Shown here in pieces: positions 1 through 8,008 of a DNA stretch of 26,010 bases. The translations under genes and the position numbers were made by a program. The DNA is from RGIG995 sp045543655 (lineage in GTDB: Bacteria; Bacillota; Clostridia; Oscillospirales; UBA644): positions 1-26,010 of the forward strand of contig JAZPXN010000079.1 in the NCBI GenBank assembly GCA_045543655.1, read 5' to 3'. The notes below the pieces were generated by a model. That model did no database searches, had not been told where the DNA came from, and saw nothing but the letters and a program-made list of their open reading frames with translations. How positions within the stretch are numbered: position 1 is the first letter of the stretch; every line of letters starts with the position of its first letter.

Positions 1-465
1 GCCGTTGGCGTTGGTCAGGGTATTGATGCAGAGGTGGTAGCCGGTCTTTGCTCCCCCAAGATTTTTGACGGCAAAGGTATAGACGACCACGGGGCCGGCG
101 TAAGAGGTCATGGAACAGGTGGAGGATCCGGTAACGGCCACGAAATTGCAATAGCCGGCGGCGTTGGACTGGGAGAGATCCCGGTTTCCCACCACGAAAT
201 CGAAGCCCCGGGCACGGGCGGAGGAGATCTTTGACCCCTCGGTGACCGAAAGAAGCGTCATGGCGGCGGGATCAAACTGAATGCCCAGGTCGGCGGCGGT
301 CCATTTCAGACCGTTGGTATAGATCTCCACGGTGAGATTGGTCTTGTCGGCGTTCATGATGGGACGCATATAGACCGACGGCACGGTGGCGGCAGTAGAC
401 GAAAGGCCGGGCATCAGAACCAGCACGAAAACCGTCGCGAGAGCGAAGGATATCACTTTTTTCAA
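1..465 (-). CDS. Secreted protein with cohesin-like domain (3' end outside window)
   Basis: The frame is open for 155 codons and runs off the left edge, so the C-terminus is missing. The start I choose is TTG at 465, one base after the TGA of the upstream gene, with a purine-rich AGGGGG about 9 nt before it; a GTG three codons in is an alternative. Residues 1-27 form a signal peptide (two lysines, a hydrophobic core, then STAA). The rest reads like a cohesin-type beta-sandwich: an N-terminal strand with TVEIYTNG, then ADLGIQFDPAAMTLLSVTEG, and later GPVVVYTFAVKN, which match the usual cohesin pattern of a strand, 'YDP..L.v..V..G' and 'l..i.F.vk'. Cohesins bind dockerins, and the gene just upstream ends in a dockerin, so the two are likely co-transcribed partners. 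The cohesin assignment is by pattern only; another bacterial Ig-like adhesion domain is possible. Confidence 0.72.
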   Translation of the reverse strand, partial: MKKVISFALATVFVLVLMPGLSSTAATVPSVYMRPIMNADKTNLTVEIYTNGLKWTAADLGIQFDPAAMTLLSVTEGSKISSARARGFDFVVGNRDLSQSNAAGYCNFVAVTGSSTCSMTSYAGPVVVYTFAVKNLGGAKTGYHLCINTLTNANG

Positions 466-466
466 A

Positions 467-1831
467 TCAGTCCGCCCCCTTTTTCACGGAAGGTGCGGAG
501 CCGCTTCCGGTCAGATATGCAATGATTGCCAAAGCGTCGTTTTTATCCACGACGCCGTTTCCGTCGATATCCGCGCCCTCGGTCTGCCGGGCGGTGAGGG
601 TAATCTCCCCGGAGGCGGCCCAGACCAGCAACGAAGCGTCGGCGGCGGTGACGGCCTTATCGGCGTTCAGATCCCCGAAGGGCAGAAGATGCATGGGGAA
701 GGAGACTGACTGATCCCCCACGGTGACGGTGGCGGTATATTGTCCGTCGGCGGGGGCAGAATAATGCAGAGCGTATTCCCCGGCGGGGACGGTTTTTCTG
801 GAAAGATCGGCCTGTAGGAGGGTCACTTTCATCGACGAAAGATCGGTCGCAACGCCGTCGTAGGCGTAAAACCGGTCTTCCGGAAGCTCCACCGAAAGAA
901 CGGGGAGCGTGTATTCCAAAAAGATCCAGCCGGCCTTGCCGTTATATTCTACCTTACCCCACTCGCCCTTCAACTCGGTAACGTTCAAAAGGGTGGTGTG
1001 GGGGATGAGATCCAGTTTTTCCGTATCGGTGCCCGCTCCGGCGCGAAGCCGCAGGCCTGCGGAGGTATTGACCCGAACCTGCCCCACCCGGTATTCGGGA
1101 ACGGAGGGACCCTCGGAAACGGTGGGAGGCACGTAGACCCCGGAGGATTCGGGATAATTCACAGGCATATGAACGTACTGGATGCCGTAACTTTTATAGG
1201 TGGCAGTCAATTCCTCCCACGTCCAGAACCAGCCGTCCACCCGGCAGGGGATGCCGGTATTGCCGTGATAGATATACATCCCCTCGTCGTTGGTGGAAAG
1301 GACGATAAAGGAATGCTTCCCCGTGGTGCGGACGTTTGCCCCGGTCTTCACGTCTTTAAAGAGGGTTTTCACGTTCTCCACCGTCATCTGGGCGGGGGTG
1401 AGAGAGCCTAAGGAATAGTATTTATCGGCGGTTTCCGGATAGTTCTGAGCCCGATCCACGAAGCCGAAAAGCTTGTAAAACATATAGTGGGCAAAGCCCA
1501 TGCACTGGCAGGAATAGAGCCGCACCAGCTGACCGCCCTTTTCCGGGTCGTTATAGTCGGAAATGCAATCGCATCCCCCTACGTAACTGCACTTGTTATG
1601 GCAGGTGCAGGGCTCGCCGGTATAGGAAAAATAGGAGCCTACGGGGAATTCGGAAAAGACCACGTCCAGCCGCCGGGCAACGTAGGCGTTGTCGGTATAA
1701 TCCCCGCCGTTGCCTACGATCTCCTTGACGACGGCTCCGGTTTTATGAGGATACCAGGGGAAGGCGAGGGCACAGAAGGTCACGGTCAGCGCAAGACAAA
1801 CGCTGACGGCTCTTTTCCAGTTCGGGAGCAT
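467..1831 (-). CDS. Secreted CHAP/NlpC-like amidase with SH3 and dockerin domains
   Basis: The protein has 454 residues from the ATG at 1831, which has AGAAGG 8 nt upstream; a GTG at 1840 would add three residues. A signal peptide covers about 1-30. A Cys-rich stretch (residues 75-89) precedes a CHAP/NlpC-like cysteine-hydrolase core, with a likely nucleophile C110 in CQCMGFAHYM and a likely catalytic His173 in GKHSFIV. Residues about 247-308 are an SH3b domain (GLRLRAGAGTDTEKL, WGKVEYNGKAGWI), which usually binds cell wall. An Ig-like or spacer region follows, and residues 386-442 form a dockerin with two calcium loops of the D-x-N/D-x-D/N...D type (DLNADKAVTAAD and DIDGNGVVDKND). The enzyme probably cuts peptidoglycan or a peptide bond outside the cell and docks to a cohesin. 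The next gene encodes a cohesin-like protein, 1 nt beyond this stop. The substrate is not predictable. Confidence 0.8.
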   Translation of the reverse strand: MLPNWKRAVSVCLALTVTFCALAFPWYPHKTGAVVKEIVGNGGDYTDNAYVARRLDVVFSEFPVGSYFSYTGEPCTCHNKCSYVGGCDCISDYNDPEKGGQLVRLYSCQCMGFAHYMFYKLFGFVDRAQNYPETADKYYSLGSLTPAQMTVENVKTLFKDVKTGANVRTTGKHSFIVLSTNDEGMYIYHGNTGIPCRVDGWFWTWEELTATYKSYGIQYVHMPVNYPESSGVYVPPTVSEGPSVPEYRVGQVRVNTSAGLRLRAGAGTDTEKLDLIPHTTLLNVTELKGEWGKVEYNGKAGWIFLEYTLPVLSVELPEDRFYAYDGVATDLSSMKVTLLQADLSRKTVPAGEYALHYSAPADGQYTATVTVGDQSVSFPMHLLPFGDLNADKAVTAADASLLVWAASGEITLTARQTEGADIDGNGVVDKNDALAIIAYLTGSGSAPSVKKGAD

Positions 1832-1874
1832 TTCCGGCACCTTCTTTCCCTTCTAAAGATTATAGTACGACTCC

Positions 1875-1903
1875 ATTATAACAAGCAAAACCCCAACTGT
1901 CAA
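1875..1903 (-). promoter_or_regulatory. Sigma-A promoter of the dockerin/cohesin genes
   Basis: Read on the minus strand, TTGACA (1903-1898) and TATAAT (1880-1875) are separated by exactly 17 nt. Both hexamers are consensus. The start codon lies about 44 nt further on. No equally good promoter faces the divergent plus-strand gene at 1964. Confidence 0.85.
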
Positions 1904-1963
1904 CAAATTTCGGACAAAAGTCACACTTTTTTTGCCGAATTGCACCGAATCCGGAGGAAATAT

Positions 1964-2755
1964 ATGGAACAGACCCCGCCGCCGCAACGCCGGAATCCCC
2001 TTCCGCTTGTCCGGGCCGTAACCCTTCTGCGGGAATCCCAGGTAGGAGCTTTTGGCGCTCAGGCCGCTTTTTTCGTGCTGTTGTCGGCCATTCCTTTCCT
2101 GGTGTTTCTGACGGCGATCCTGCATTACGTACCCTGGGACGAGGGAGATCTGATCCGCTTTCTGCCGGAGGAGCTGGGACGGATCCTGCCGGAGTTATTG
2201 CCCGGATCGGTTCCCTCGGCGGCGGTGCTGTCCCTGTCGGCGGCAACGGCGCTGTGGTCGGCCTCCCGGGGAATCGTGGCCTTGACCCGGGGGCTGAACC
2301 GAATGTACGGCCGGATCGAGACCCGGAATTATTTCCTTCTGCGTTTTTTCGCTCTCGTGGAGACGTTGATTTTAGAGATCGTTCTGCTTTGCACCCTGGG
2401 GGGAGCGGTGCGGGGCGAGGAGCTGTGGCGCGCCCTGGGCATGGACGGCACCGGATGGGATCTTGTTCGGACGGCAGGGGGATTTTTCCTGCTGACGGCC
2501 TTTTTCCTCTTTTTATATACGGTTCTCCCCGATCATTCCCCCCGGATTTGGAGTCAGCTGCCCGGAGCGGCGGCCGCGGCGGCAGGATGGTTTCTGTTTA
2601 CGGAGGGATATTCCTTCTACGTGGAAAAAATTGCCAATTTTCCCCGGCTTTACGGGGCTCTGTCCAACGGCGCGATGCTGATGCTGTGGCTGTGGCTCTG
2701 CCTGTGCATTTTGTTTTTGGGCGCGCTGTTGAATCGACTTTTAGGGGAAGAGTAG
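1964..2755 (+). CDS. YihY/BrkB-family inner-membrane protein
   Basis: The open frame begins far upstream, but the real start is the ATG at 1964, with GGAGGA at 1953-1958 giving 5 nt spacing. The product has 263 residues, typical of the YihY/virulence factor BrkB family (UPF0761). About six membrane segments are visible, near residues 34-54, 84-105, 126-148, 170-188, 197-215 and 232-256. Family-like features are the N-terminal AAFFVLLSAIPFLVF segment, SASRGIVALTRGLNRMY after the second helix, and the C-terminal FPRLYGALS...LWLWLCLCILFLGALLN. The family was once annotated as ribonuclease BN, but that is a mis-assignment; a transport or envelope role is suspected and the function is unknown. It stands alone, with the next gene starting from its own promoter. 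Confidence 0.88.
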   Translation: MEQTPPPQRRNPLPLVRAVTLLRESQVGAFGAQAAFFVLLSAIPFLVFLTAILHYVPWDEGDLIRFLPEELGRILPELLPGSVPSAAVLSLSAATALWSASRGIVALTRGLNRMYGRIETRNYFLLRFFALVETLILEIVLLCTLGGAVRGEELWRALGMDGTGWDLVRTAGGFFLLTAFFLFLYTVLPDHSPRIWSQLPGAAAAAAGWFLFTEGYSFYVEKIANFPRLYGALSNGAMLMLWLWLCLCILFLGALLNRLLGEE

Positions 2756-2799
2756 CGTTTTTTTACCCGGAATCGTTATTAAAAAGTCACAAAACAGCC

Positions 2800-2828
2800 T
2801 TGCAAGCGAGAGCAGGTTATGATATAAT
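2800..2828 (+). promoter_or_regulatory. Sigma-A promoter of the GH127-type glycosidase gene
   Basis: TTGCAA at 2800-2805 and TATAAT at 2823-2828 have 17-nt spacing. The predicted transcript would start near 2835, about 35 nt before the ATG at 2871. The -35 box deviates from consensus at one position (C for A). Confidence 0.75.
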
Positions 2829-2870
2829 AGAAATAGAAAATATCAACCCCGTTTGCAAAGGAGTTTGACG

Positions 2871-4745
2871 ATGAACAAGACGATTTCCGATTTTTGCGCA
2901 CCGGGAACGGCCTACGCCCCCCGGCAGAAAACCGACGTTCTCTTTCCCCTTCCCGCCGGAAGCGCCCGGTGGAGAGGTCTGATCGACGGCGTTAACCGCC
3001 GCATTGCCGCGCAGGATATTCACGATCCCGCCCTGTGGAAGACCTTCGTGGATCAGTTCCGCAATCAGGTAGACGGAGGAAACAATCTGTGGCGCTGTGA
3101 ATTCTGGGGCAAAATGATGCGGGGCGCCTGCATGACCTACCAGTATACCGGCGAAGAAGAATTATACGCCGTTCTGGAGGATTCGGTGCGGGATCTGATC
3201 TCCGCCGCCGACGAACGGGGCAGAATCTCCACCTACAGCGTGGAAACCCAGCTGGACGGCTGGGATATCTGGGGCCGGAAATACGTACTTTTGGGGCTTC
3301 AGCATTTCCTGGAGATCTCCAGGGACGAAGCTCTGAACCGGGAGATCGTCGCCGCGATGAAGGCCCACGCCGACGTATTTATCGCCGATCTTCACGCCTC
3401 CGGCAAGCCCATTTATCTCTGCTCCCGCCATTGGCTGGGCATCAATTCCTCCTCGATCCTGGAGCCCATCGTCCGGCTGTACAATATCACCGGAGAGCAG
3501 CGGTATCTGGATTTCGCCACGGAGATCGTGGAAGGCGGCGGCGCAGAGGGATTCGATCTGTTCAACGCCCCCTTTACCCATCCCGACGGGCCTTCCTCCT
3601 ATCCGGTCAACAAGGCCTACGAAATGATGTCCTGCTTCGAAGGACTTCTGGAATACGGCCGCGCCACCGGAAATCAGAAGCATATGGATGCGGTCATCCG
3701 GCTGGGCAAGCAGATTCTGGAGACCGAGATCACCGTCATCGGATGCGCCGGCTGCACCCACGAGCTGTTCGACGGCTCGAAGGTAAGACAGTTCAACGAG
3801 GAGCTGGCCGGCACCATTATGCAAGAGACCTGCGTTTCGGTGACGTGGATGAAATTCTGCCTGCAGCTGCTGGAGCTGACGGGGGATCCCGCCTACGCCG
3901 ACGCCATTGAGACCGCCTTCTATAACGATCTTATGGGTGCGGTCAATACCCGGGATATCGCCTACGAGGCCGATCCGGGCAAGCACAATCCCAAGGAAGT
4001 TTTCCATATGCGATATACCGACCTGCACGAGCCGGAGGTCTTCCCCTTCGACAGCTACTCCCCCCTGATGGCCGGGGTGCGGGGGGAAAAGCAGGCGGGA
4101 TACCGTCCCATTACCGAAAAGCGCAATTATTCCTGCTGTGCCGCCATTGCGGCGGCGGGGACGGCGCTGATGGCCCGTCACGCGGTGATGGCCACGAACG
4201 ACGGCGTTGCGGTGCTGTTCTACGAAGCGGGCTCGGCAAGCTTCGTGACCCCCAAGGGGCAGGAAGCCACCCTGACCGTGAAGACCGCCTATCCCCTGGA
4301 CGGGCAGATCTCCGTGTCCCTTTCTCTGAAAGAACCGGAGGAATTCACCGTGGCTCTTCGCATTCCCGAAGGGGGCTGGCAGACCGAGACCCGGCTTTGG
4401 AAGACCGGCGACGGCGTAACCCTCTCCCTCGATATGACCGTAAAAATCCTCTATTCCGCCGATCTGACGGTGAACGATACCGATCCCCACTATTCCCTGC
4501 GCAAGGGACCCATGGTGCTGGCCGTGGATACGGAGGTCGCTCCCTTTGACTTTGCCGACCGCACCGAGCCGCTGGTGGAAAACGGCGCCGTTCCCGCGGT
4601 GGACCTGCCGGACAAGGGCGATTATCTGATGAAGCTTTCCGTCCCCATGGCCGACGGCCGGGCGGTGACGGTGGTGGACTACGCCTCCGCCGGGAAATCC
4701 TGGGACGACCAATACCCCTTCGCCTGCTGGATGAGAAGAGGATAA
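2871..4745 (+). CDS. GH127/DUF1680-type glycoside hydrolase (beta-L-arabinofuranosidase family)
   Basis: The ATG at 2871 has AAAGGAG 7 nt upstream and lies 43 nt after a good promoter; an earlier in-frame TTG at 2853 has no such support. The 624-residue product matches the size of GH127/DUF1680 enzymes. These have an alpha/alpha barrel followed by beta-sandwich domains and use an unusual zinc-bound cysteine nucleophile. In the studied enzyme the zinc ligands are a Glu, a Cys two residues later, and two adjacent Cys, one of which is the nucleophile. The same set is visible here: E319 and C321 in QETCVSVTW, and C422-C423 in YSCCAA. The general acid Glu is not assignable with confidence (E298 in THELFDG is one candidate). 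There is no signal peptide, so it probably acts on imported oligosaccharides in the cytoplasm. The exact sugar is unproven, since DUF1680 covers several specificities. Confidence 0.86.
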   Translation: MNKTISDFCAPGTAYAPRQKTDVLFPLPAGSARWRGLIDGVNRRIAAQDIHDPALWKTFVDQFRNQVDGGNNLWRCEFWGKMMRGACMTYQYTGEEELYAVLEDSVRDLISAADERGRISTYSVETQLDGWDIWGRKYVLLGLQHFLEISRDEALNREIVAAMKAHADVFIADLHASGKPIYLCSRHWLGINSSSILEPIVRLYNITGEQRYLDFATEIVEGGGAEGFDLFNAPFTHPDGPSSYPVNKAYEMMSCFEGLLEYGRATGNQKHMDAVIRLGKQILETEITVIGCAGCTHELFDGSKVRQFNEELAGTIMQETCVSVTWMKFCLQLLELTGDPAYADAIETAFYNDLMGAVNTRDIAYEADPGKHNPKEVFHMRYTDLHEPEVFPFDSYSPLMAGVRGEKQAGYRPITEKRNYSCCAAIAAAGTALMARHAVMATNDGVAVLFYEAGSASFVTPKGQEATLTVKTAYPLDGQISVSLSLKEPEEFTVALRIPEGGWQTETRLWKTGDGVTLSLDMTVKILYSADLTVNDTDPHYSLRKGPMVLAVDTEVAPFDFADRTEPLVENGAVPAVDLPDKGDYLMKLSVPMADGRAVTVVDYASAGKSWDDQYPFACWMRRG

Positions 4746-4803
4746 GGGCACCTTCGGTGCAGGAAGCGTCCTTCGGGCAGGAAGCGGCCTTACGGCCATG
4801 AAG
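4746..4803 (+). repeat. Three imperfect tandem repeats, each a mini hairpin
   Basis: Directly after the glycosidase stop codon come three units of about 18-20 bp. Each has a short palindrome around CCTT(C/A)CGG-like loops and ends in (A/C)(G/T)GAAG. The hairpins are GCACC-TTC-GGTGC (4748-4760), GTCC-TTC-GGGC (4768-4778) and GGCC-TTAC-GGCC (4786-4797). They precede the main terminator at 4835. The pairing is conserved while the stem bases differ, which suggests selection for structure or a duplicating element; the function is unknown. Confidence 0.6.
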
Positions 4804-4834
4804 ACGGGATTTGATCCCCGAACACAATAAAACT

Positions 4835-4876
4835 CCACCCGAAGAAGAGATCTCGTTCTTCTCCGGGTGGTTTTTC
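4835..4876. terminator. Bidirectional intrinsic terminator
   Basis: CCACCCG-AAGAAGA (from 4835) pairs with TTCTTCTCCGGGTGG (ending 4870), giving a long stem with one bulge, followed by TTTTT on the plus strand. On the minus strand the same stem is followed by AGTTTTATT. It lies between the converging glycosidase and lipoprotein genes and can serve both. Confidence 0.88.
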
Positions 4877-4880
4877 TTGA

Positions 4881-5564
4881 TTATTCGGATTTCCAGCCCA
4901 AAAGACGCTCTGCGTCCGAAAGCTTATAAACGTTGAACAGTGCCAGCTTATCTTCCCAATAGGGATCGGTCTCCACGAAATTCCGGCGGATCTGCCAGGT
5001 CGTTTCGGAGTCGTAGGCGATGCCGTGGTTCTCCAGCCCAGCAAAGCACTCCATCATTTCTTCGGGCCCGTCGAAGAGATAGGCCGCTCCGGAATCGTCC
5101 CGTCCCACCGGGATCGCCGTTAAAACACCACTGTCGTATACGTCGGAATAGTCTTCAAAGCCGGCGGGCTTTAAAAAAACCAGAAGCTCGTTTCCGTAGG
5201 AATAGAGGGTGGTTCCGTAATGGGTCTCCGCCGACGTCCCGGTCTGCAGAAGCAGGATCGTCTCGGGGAGATCCCCTTTGTAGGTCTTCTCCACCATCGC
5301 AAAATAGGCCGTCTTGCCATTCCCAAGATCCTCCCCGACCCAGCTGCCGACGGTGACCACGGCAACGGCCTCGGCCGCCTCCACGGCTTGCTCCATAGAA
5401 GGATAATTGGCCCAGTTGGTTTTATACCGGATTTCCCCTTCCCGGCAAGGAGGCAGAATCACCTCGTCGCCCGGAACCGGAGGACGCAAAGAACCCTCCC
5501 CGGGGGCGGTGCAACCGGAAAACAGCAAAAGGACGAGCAAAAGCGGGATCAAAAGTTTCTTCAT
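4881..5564 (-). CDS. Lipoprotein of unknown function
   Basis: I place the start at the ATG at 5564 (MKKLLIP), which has AGGAGG 6 nt upstream, rather than at the longer frame start. The product has 227 residues. Residues 1-17 are a signal peptide ending in a lipobox, LFSGC, with C18 as the lipidation site, so it should be anchored to the outer face of the membrane. The mature part has a region (about 60-150) with the pattern AVAVVTVGSWV...VEKTYKGDLPETILLLQTG...YGNELLVFLKP. This resembles OB-like, netrin/TIMP-type secreted domains, but that is only a pattern impression. A run of about 70 acidic and aromatic residues follows. It has its own promoter and terminator and is not in an operon, so context gives no hint of its job. 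Confidence 0.8.
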   Translation of the reverse strand: MKKLLIPLLLVLLLFSGCTAPGEGSLRPPVPGDEVILPPCREGEIRYKTNWANYPSMEQAVEAAEAVAVVTVGSWVGEDLGNGKTAYFAMVEKTYKGDLPETILLLQTGTSAETHYGTTLYSYGNELLVFLKPAGFEDYSDVYDSGVLTAIPVGRDDSGAAYLFDGPEEMMECFAGLENHGIAYDSETTWQIRRNFVETDPYWEDKLALFNVYKLSDAERLLGWKSE

Positions 5565-5582
5565 AAAATTCCTCCTCTTCTC

Positions 5583-5607
5583 AAAAATCCTTCCGCGCCC
5601 GAAGGAT
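5583..5607 (-). promoter_or_regulatory. Hairpin with short T-run in the lipoprotein 5' leader
   Basis: On the minus strand ATCCTTC (5607-5601) and GAAGGAT (5593-5587) form a 7-bp stem with a 7-nt loop, followed by TTTT. It sits between the promoter and the ribosome binding site. It could be a weak terminator/attenuator or an mRNA-stabilising hairpin. Confidence 0.4.
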
Positions 5608-5619
5608 CTGCTTATTTTC

Positions 5620-5648
5620 AGTATACCAGAAGCGAAACCGTTTGTCAA
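5620..5648 (-). promoter_or_regulatory. Sigma-A promoter of the lipoprotein gene
   Basis: TTGACA (5648-5643) and TATACT (5625-5620) on the minus strand are spaced by 17 nt. The ATG is 56 nt beyond the -10 box. Confidence 0.83.
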
Positions 5649-5660
5649 GCACCCCCCAAG

Positions 5661-5694
5661 AAAAAAACGCCCTTCCGGATTGGGGAGGGGCGTT
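5661..5694 (-). terminator. Intrinsic terminator of the DUF1538/P-II operon
   Basis: AACGCCC (5694-5688 on the minus strand) pairs with GGGCGTT (5672-5666), extended inward by four further pairs including one wobble, around a loop of about 7 nt. The stem is followed by a run of T (5667-5661). It lies 29 nt after the P-II-like gene's stop codon. Confidence 0.87.
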
Positions 5695-5722
5695 AACGCT
5701 TAATTTTCGATTTTTCCCGGGC

Positions 5723-6415
5723 TTATTTCAGGCCGATGGCGCTGTCGATGGGGAGGGACAGAACCATGCCCTTGGCCTCGCTGTGGATGCCGCAGGCTTC
5801 GCCGATGGCCTGCATGATCTGCAGCTTATCCTCCTCCCGGGCGGCGATGAGGATCATTTCCCGTTCCTCCTGAACGCCCAGGCCCATGGCAGCGGTGGCC
5901 TGCTCGTCGGCAATGCGGCGGCTGTGGAGAACCGTACCGCCCCGGGCGCCGGCGCTGCGGGCGGCGTTCATGACCTCTTCGCTGTAGCCCTGATTGACGA
6001 TGGCAGTGATCAGGGAATATTTTCTGTCAGGCATAACCGTTTCTTCCTTTCCTTCCGACGCTTGCGCGGTTCGTTCTTCCATCTCTCCCATCATGCGGAG
6101 AAGCAATTTGTTCAATCCGTTGAGGGGGAGGGTGAGGGCGATGCCCCGGTTTTTCTTTTCCAGCTCCTCCAGCCCGTCGTTCAGCCGGGCAAGGGCCAGA
6201 TTGGCGGTGGTGCGGGGAGCAAAGCAGATAACCACGCTCTTTTCCGCCGTACCGAGGCCGAGAAGATCCATCATTTCGCTGGTAGCGGTTCCGATCCCCC
6301 GGAGGTGATACCGGATGGGAACGCCGCATTCTCCCAGAAGATCCACGGCCGTTTCGGCAAATTTGGGGGTTGAAATCAAGAGAAGCATCCGGGAGGGGGC
6401 CTTCTTTTCGGTCAT
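5723..6415 (-). CDS. Tandem P-II-like signalling protein
   Basis: The start is the ATG at 6415 (MTEKK), about 10 nt after AGGAGG and 5 nt past the upstream stop. An ATG at 6424 sits almost on top of the ribosome binding site. The product has 230 residues, about twice a normal P-II subunit (about 112). Residues 132-228 are a clear P-II fold: YSLITAIVNQGYSEEVMNAARSAGARGGTVLH, then EREMILIAA...IMQAIGEACG, and a C-terminal GMVLSLPIDSAIGL. Residues about 9-102 look like a divergent second copy: LLLISTPKFAETAVDLLGECGVP...SVVICFA...GIALTLPLNGL. P-II proteins sense ATP/ADP and 2-oxoglutarate and gate transporters or enzymes. It follows a DUF1538 membrane protein in the same operon, so it most likely regulates that protein. 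Ligand binding by the first half is uncertain. Confidence 0.83.
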   Translation of the reverse strand: MTEKKAPSRMLLLISTPKFAETAVDLLGECGVPIRYHLRGIGTATSEMMDLLGLGTAEKSVVICFAPRTTANLALARLNDGLEELEKKNRGIALTLPLNGLNKLLLRMMGEMEERTAQASEGKEETVMPDRKYSLITAIVNQGYSEEVMNAARSAGARGGTVLHSRRIADEQATAAMGLGVQEEREMILIAAREEDKLQIMQAIGEACGIHSEAKGMVLSLPIDSAIGLK

Positions 6416-6420
6416 AAAAA

Positions 6421-7968
6421 TCATTCCTCCTCAAGTTCGACGATTTCGTCACTGTCTGCAGGGATCAGATATTCGGGCGTGGCCTGCTTCTGCTGCTTGC
6501 TGAGCTTGATGCGGTAGCTGAGTCCCATGATCTGAATGGCGATGAGGGGCGTCATGGCAACCAAAGCCACCACCCCGAAAGCGTCGGTCATTACGTTGCC
6601 GCCGGCGCTGACGCAGGCACCGATACAAAGGGGCAGAAGGAAGGTGGACGTCATAGGACCGCTGGCCACGCCGCCGGAGTCGAAGGCGATCCCCACGAAG
6701 ATCTTCGGCACGAACCGGGACAAAACCAAGGCGATCAGATACCCGGGAATGACGATCCAGCGGATGGGAATGCCGGTAAGAATGCGGAGCATGGCAAGAC
6801 CGATAGACACGGCAACGCCCACGGACAACGCCGTATTCATAGCCTTTTCGGACACGATGCCGTCGGTGACCGATTGCACCTGCTTATTCAGGATCTGAAT
6901 GGCCGGCTCGGCCTTGACGATGAAATAACCGATGATCATGCCGATGGGAACGAGAAGCCATTTGGTATCCCCTGCGGCCAGCTCCTGCCCCAGCCGGCTT
7001 CCCACGGGGGCAAAGCCCACCTCCACGCCGCAAAGGAACAGAACAAGGCCGATGGCCGTATAGCCGAAGCCCACGGAGATCTTCCAGAACTGGCGCTTAT
7101 GATACCGGTGGCTGATGATCTGAAAGACCAGGAAAACCACCAGAATGGGCAACAGAGAGATGGCCACGTCCTTGATGAAATGGGGGATCTCCACCGCAAA
7201 GGCACCGGTGACGTCCTTCATGGTCTCCACGTCGGGCACGGGAGTGGCCTCGTAAGCACCCCCCTCGGTGCGATAGAAGCACCCCAGCACCATCACCGCA
7301 AGAATGGGGCCGATGCTGGACAGGGCAACGAGGCCGAAGGAGTCGCTGGCGGCGTCCCGGTCGCTTCGCATGGACGAGAGACCCACGCCCATGGCCATGA
7401 TAAAGGGAACGGTCATAGGGCCGGTGGTGACCCCGCCGGAGTCGAAGGCCACGGCGAGAAATTCTCCGGGGACGAAGAAGGAAAGCACCAGCACCCCAAG
7501 ATAAAGAATCATCAAAAGGATGGAAAGATCGATCTTAAAGGCGACGCGCAGCACCGCCAGCAGCAGAAAAATACCGACCCCCACCGCCACCGTCAAAATC
7601 AGGGTGAGATTGGGAATTCCGGGCACCTGATTGGACAGAACCTGCAGATCCGGCTCGGCGATCGTAATGAGAAATCCCATCAAAAAGCCGATGAGCGCCG
7701 CAAGAAAAACGCTTTTGGATTTGGCGATCTGCACACCGATGCCTTCCCCCAGGGGACTCATGGACATTTCCGCCCCCAGCTGGAACATCCCCATGCCGAT
7801 GATCAGCATCACGGCGCCGGTAAAGAACATGGCCACCGTCCCCACGTTCAGGGGGACGACGAAAACGCTCAGGATCAGAACGATAAAGGTTATGGGAAGA
7901 ACGGCGGCAAGGGATTCCGTGATCTTCACTTTCAGCTGGGGATTGAGGGAGAACGCCGGGAATTTCAC
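6421..7968 (-). CDS. Duplicated DUF1538 membrane protein, probable ion transporter
   Basis: The start is a GTG at 7968 with AAAGGAGG 7 nt upstream. The product has 515 residues and roughly a dozen hydrophobic helices. It is an internal duplication of a DUF1538 unit; paired segments are AEPDLQVLSNQV (104-115) with AEPAIQILNKQV (353-364), AFDSGGVTTGPMT (174-186) with AFDSGGVASGPMT (428-440), and DSFGLVALSSIGP with DAFGVVALVAMTP. The conserved acidic and glycine motifs inside the membrane fit a transporter with inverted or tandem repeats. From memory, two separate DUF1538 proteins of a Halomonas (UmpA/UmpB) were reported as a cation/proton antiporter; here both halves are in one chain. The C-terminus is acidic (DEIVELEEE). 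The gene overlaps the translational signals of the P-II-like gene, indicating coupling. The substrate is inferred, not shown. Confidence 0.85.
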   Translation of the reverse strand: MKFPAFSLNPQLKVKITESLAAVLPITFIVLILSVFVVPLNVGTVAMFFTGAVMLIIGMGMFQLGAEMSMSPLGEGIGVQIAKSKSVFLAALIGFLMGFLITIAEPDLQVLSNQVPGIPNLTLILTVAVGVGIFLLLAVLRVAFKIDLSILLMILYLGVLVLSFFVPGEFLAVAFDSGGVTTGPMTVPFIMAMGVGLSSMRSDRDAASDSFGLVALSSIGPILAVMVLGCFYRTEGGAYEATPVPDVETMKDVTGAFAVEIPHFIKDVAISLLPILVVFLVFQIISHRYHKRQFWKISVGFGYTAIGLVLFLCGVEVGFAPVGSRLGQELAAGDTKWLLVPIGMIIGYFIVKAEPAIQILNKQVQSVTDGIVSEKAMNTALSVGVAVSIGLAMLRILTGIPIRWIVIPGYLIALVLSRFVPKIFVGIAFDSGGVASGPMTSTFLLPLCIGACVSAGGNVMTDAFGVVALVAMTPLIAIQIMGLSYRIKLSKQQKQATPEYLIPADSDEIVELEEE

Positions 7969-8008
7969 GTCACCGCCTCCTTTCCGTATATTTAATATAA
8001 TATATTCT

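Noticed and set aside
2853..2870. Upstream TTG start for the GH127-type gene
   Set aside because: It would place the start within the ribosome binding region; the ATG at 2871 has AAAGGAG at the right distance.
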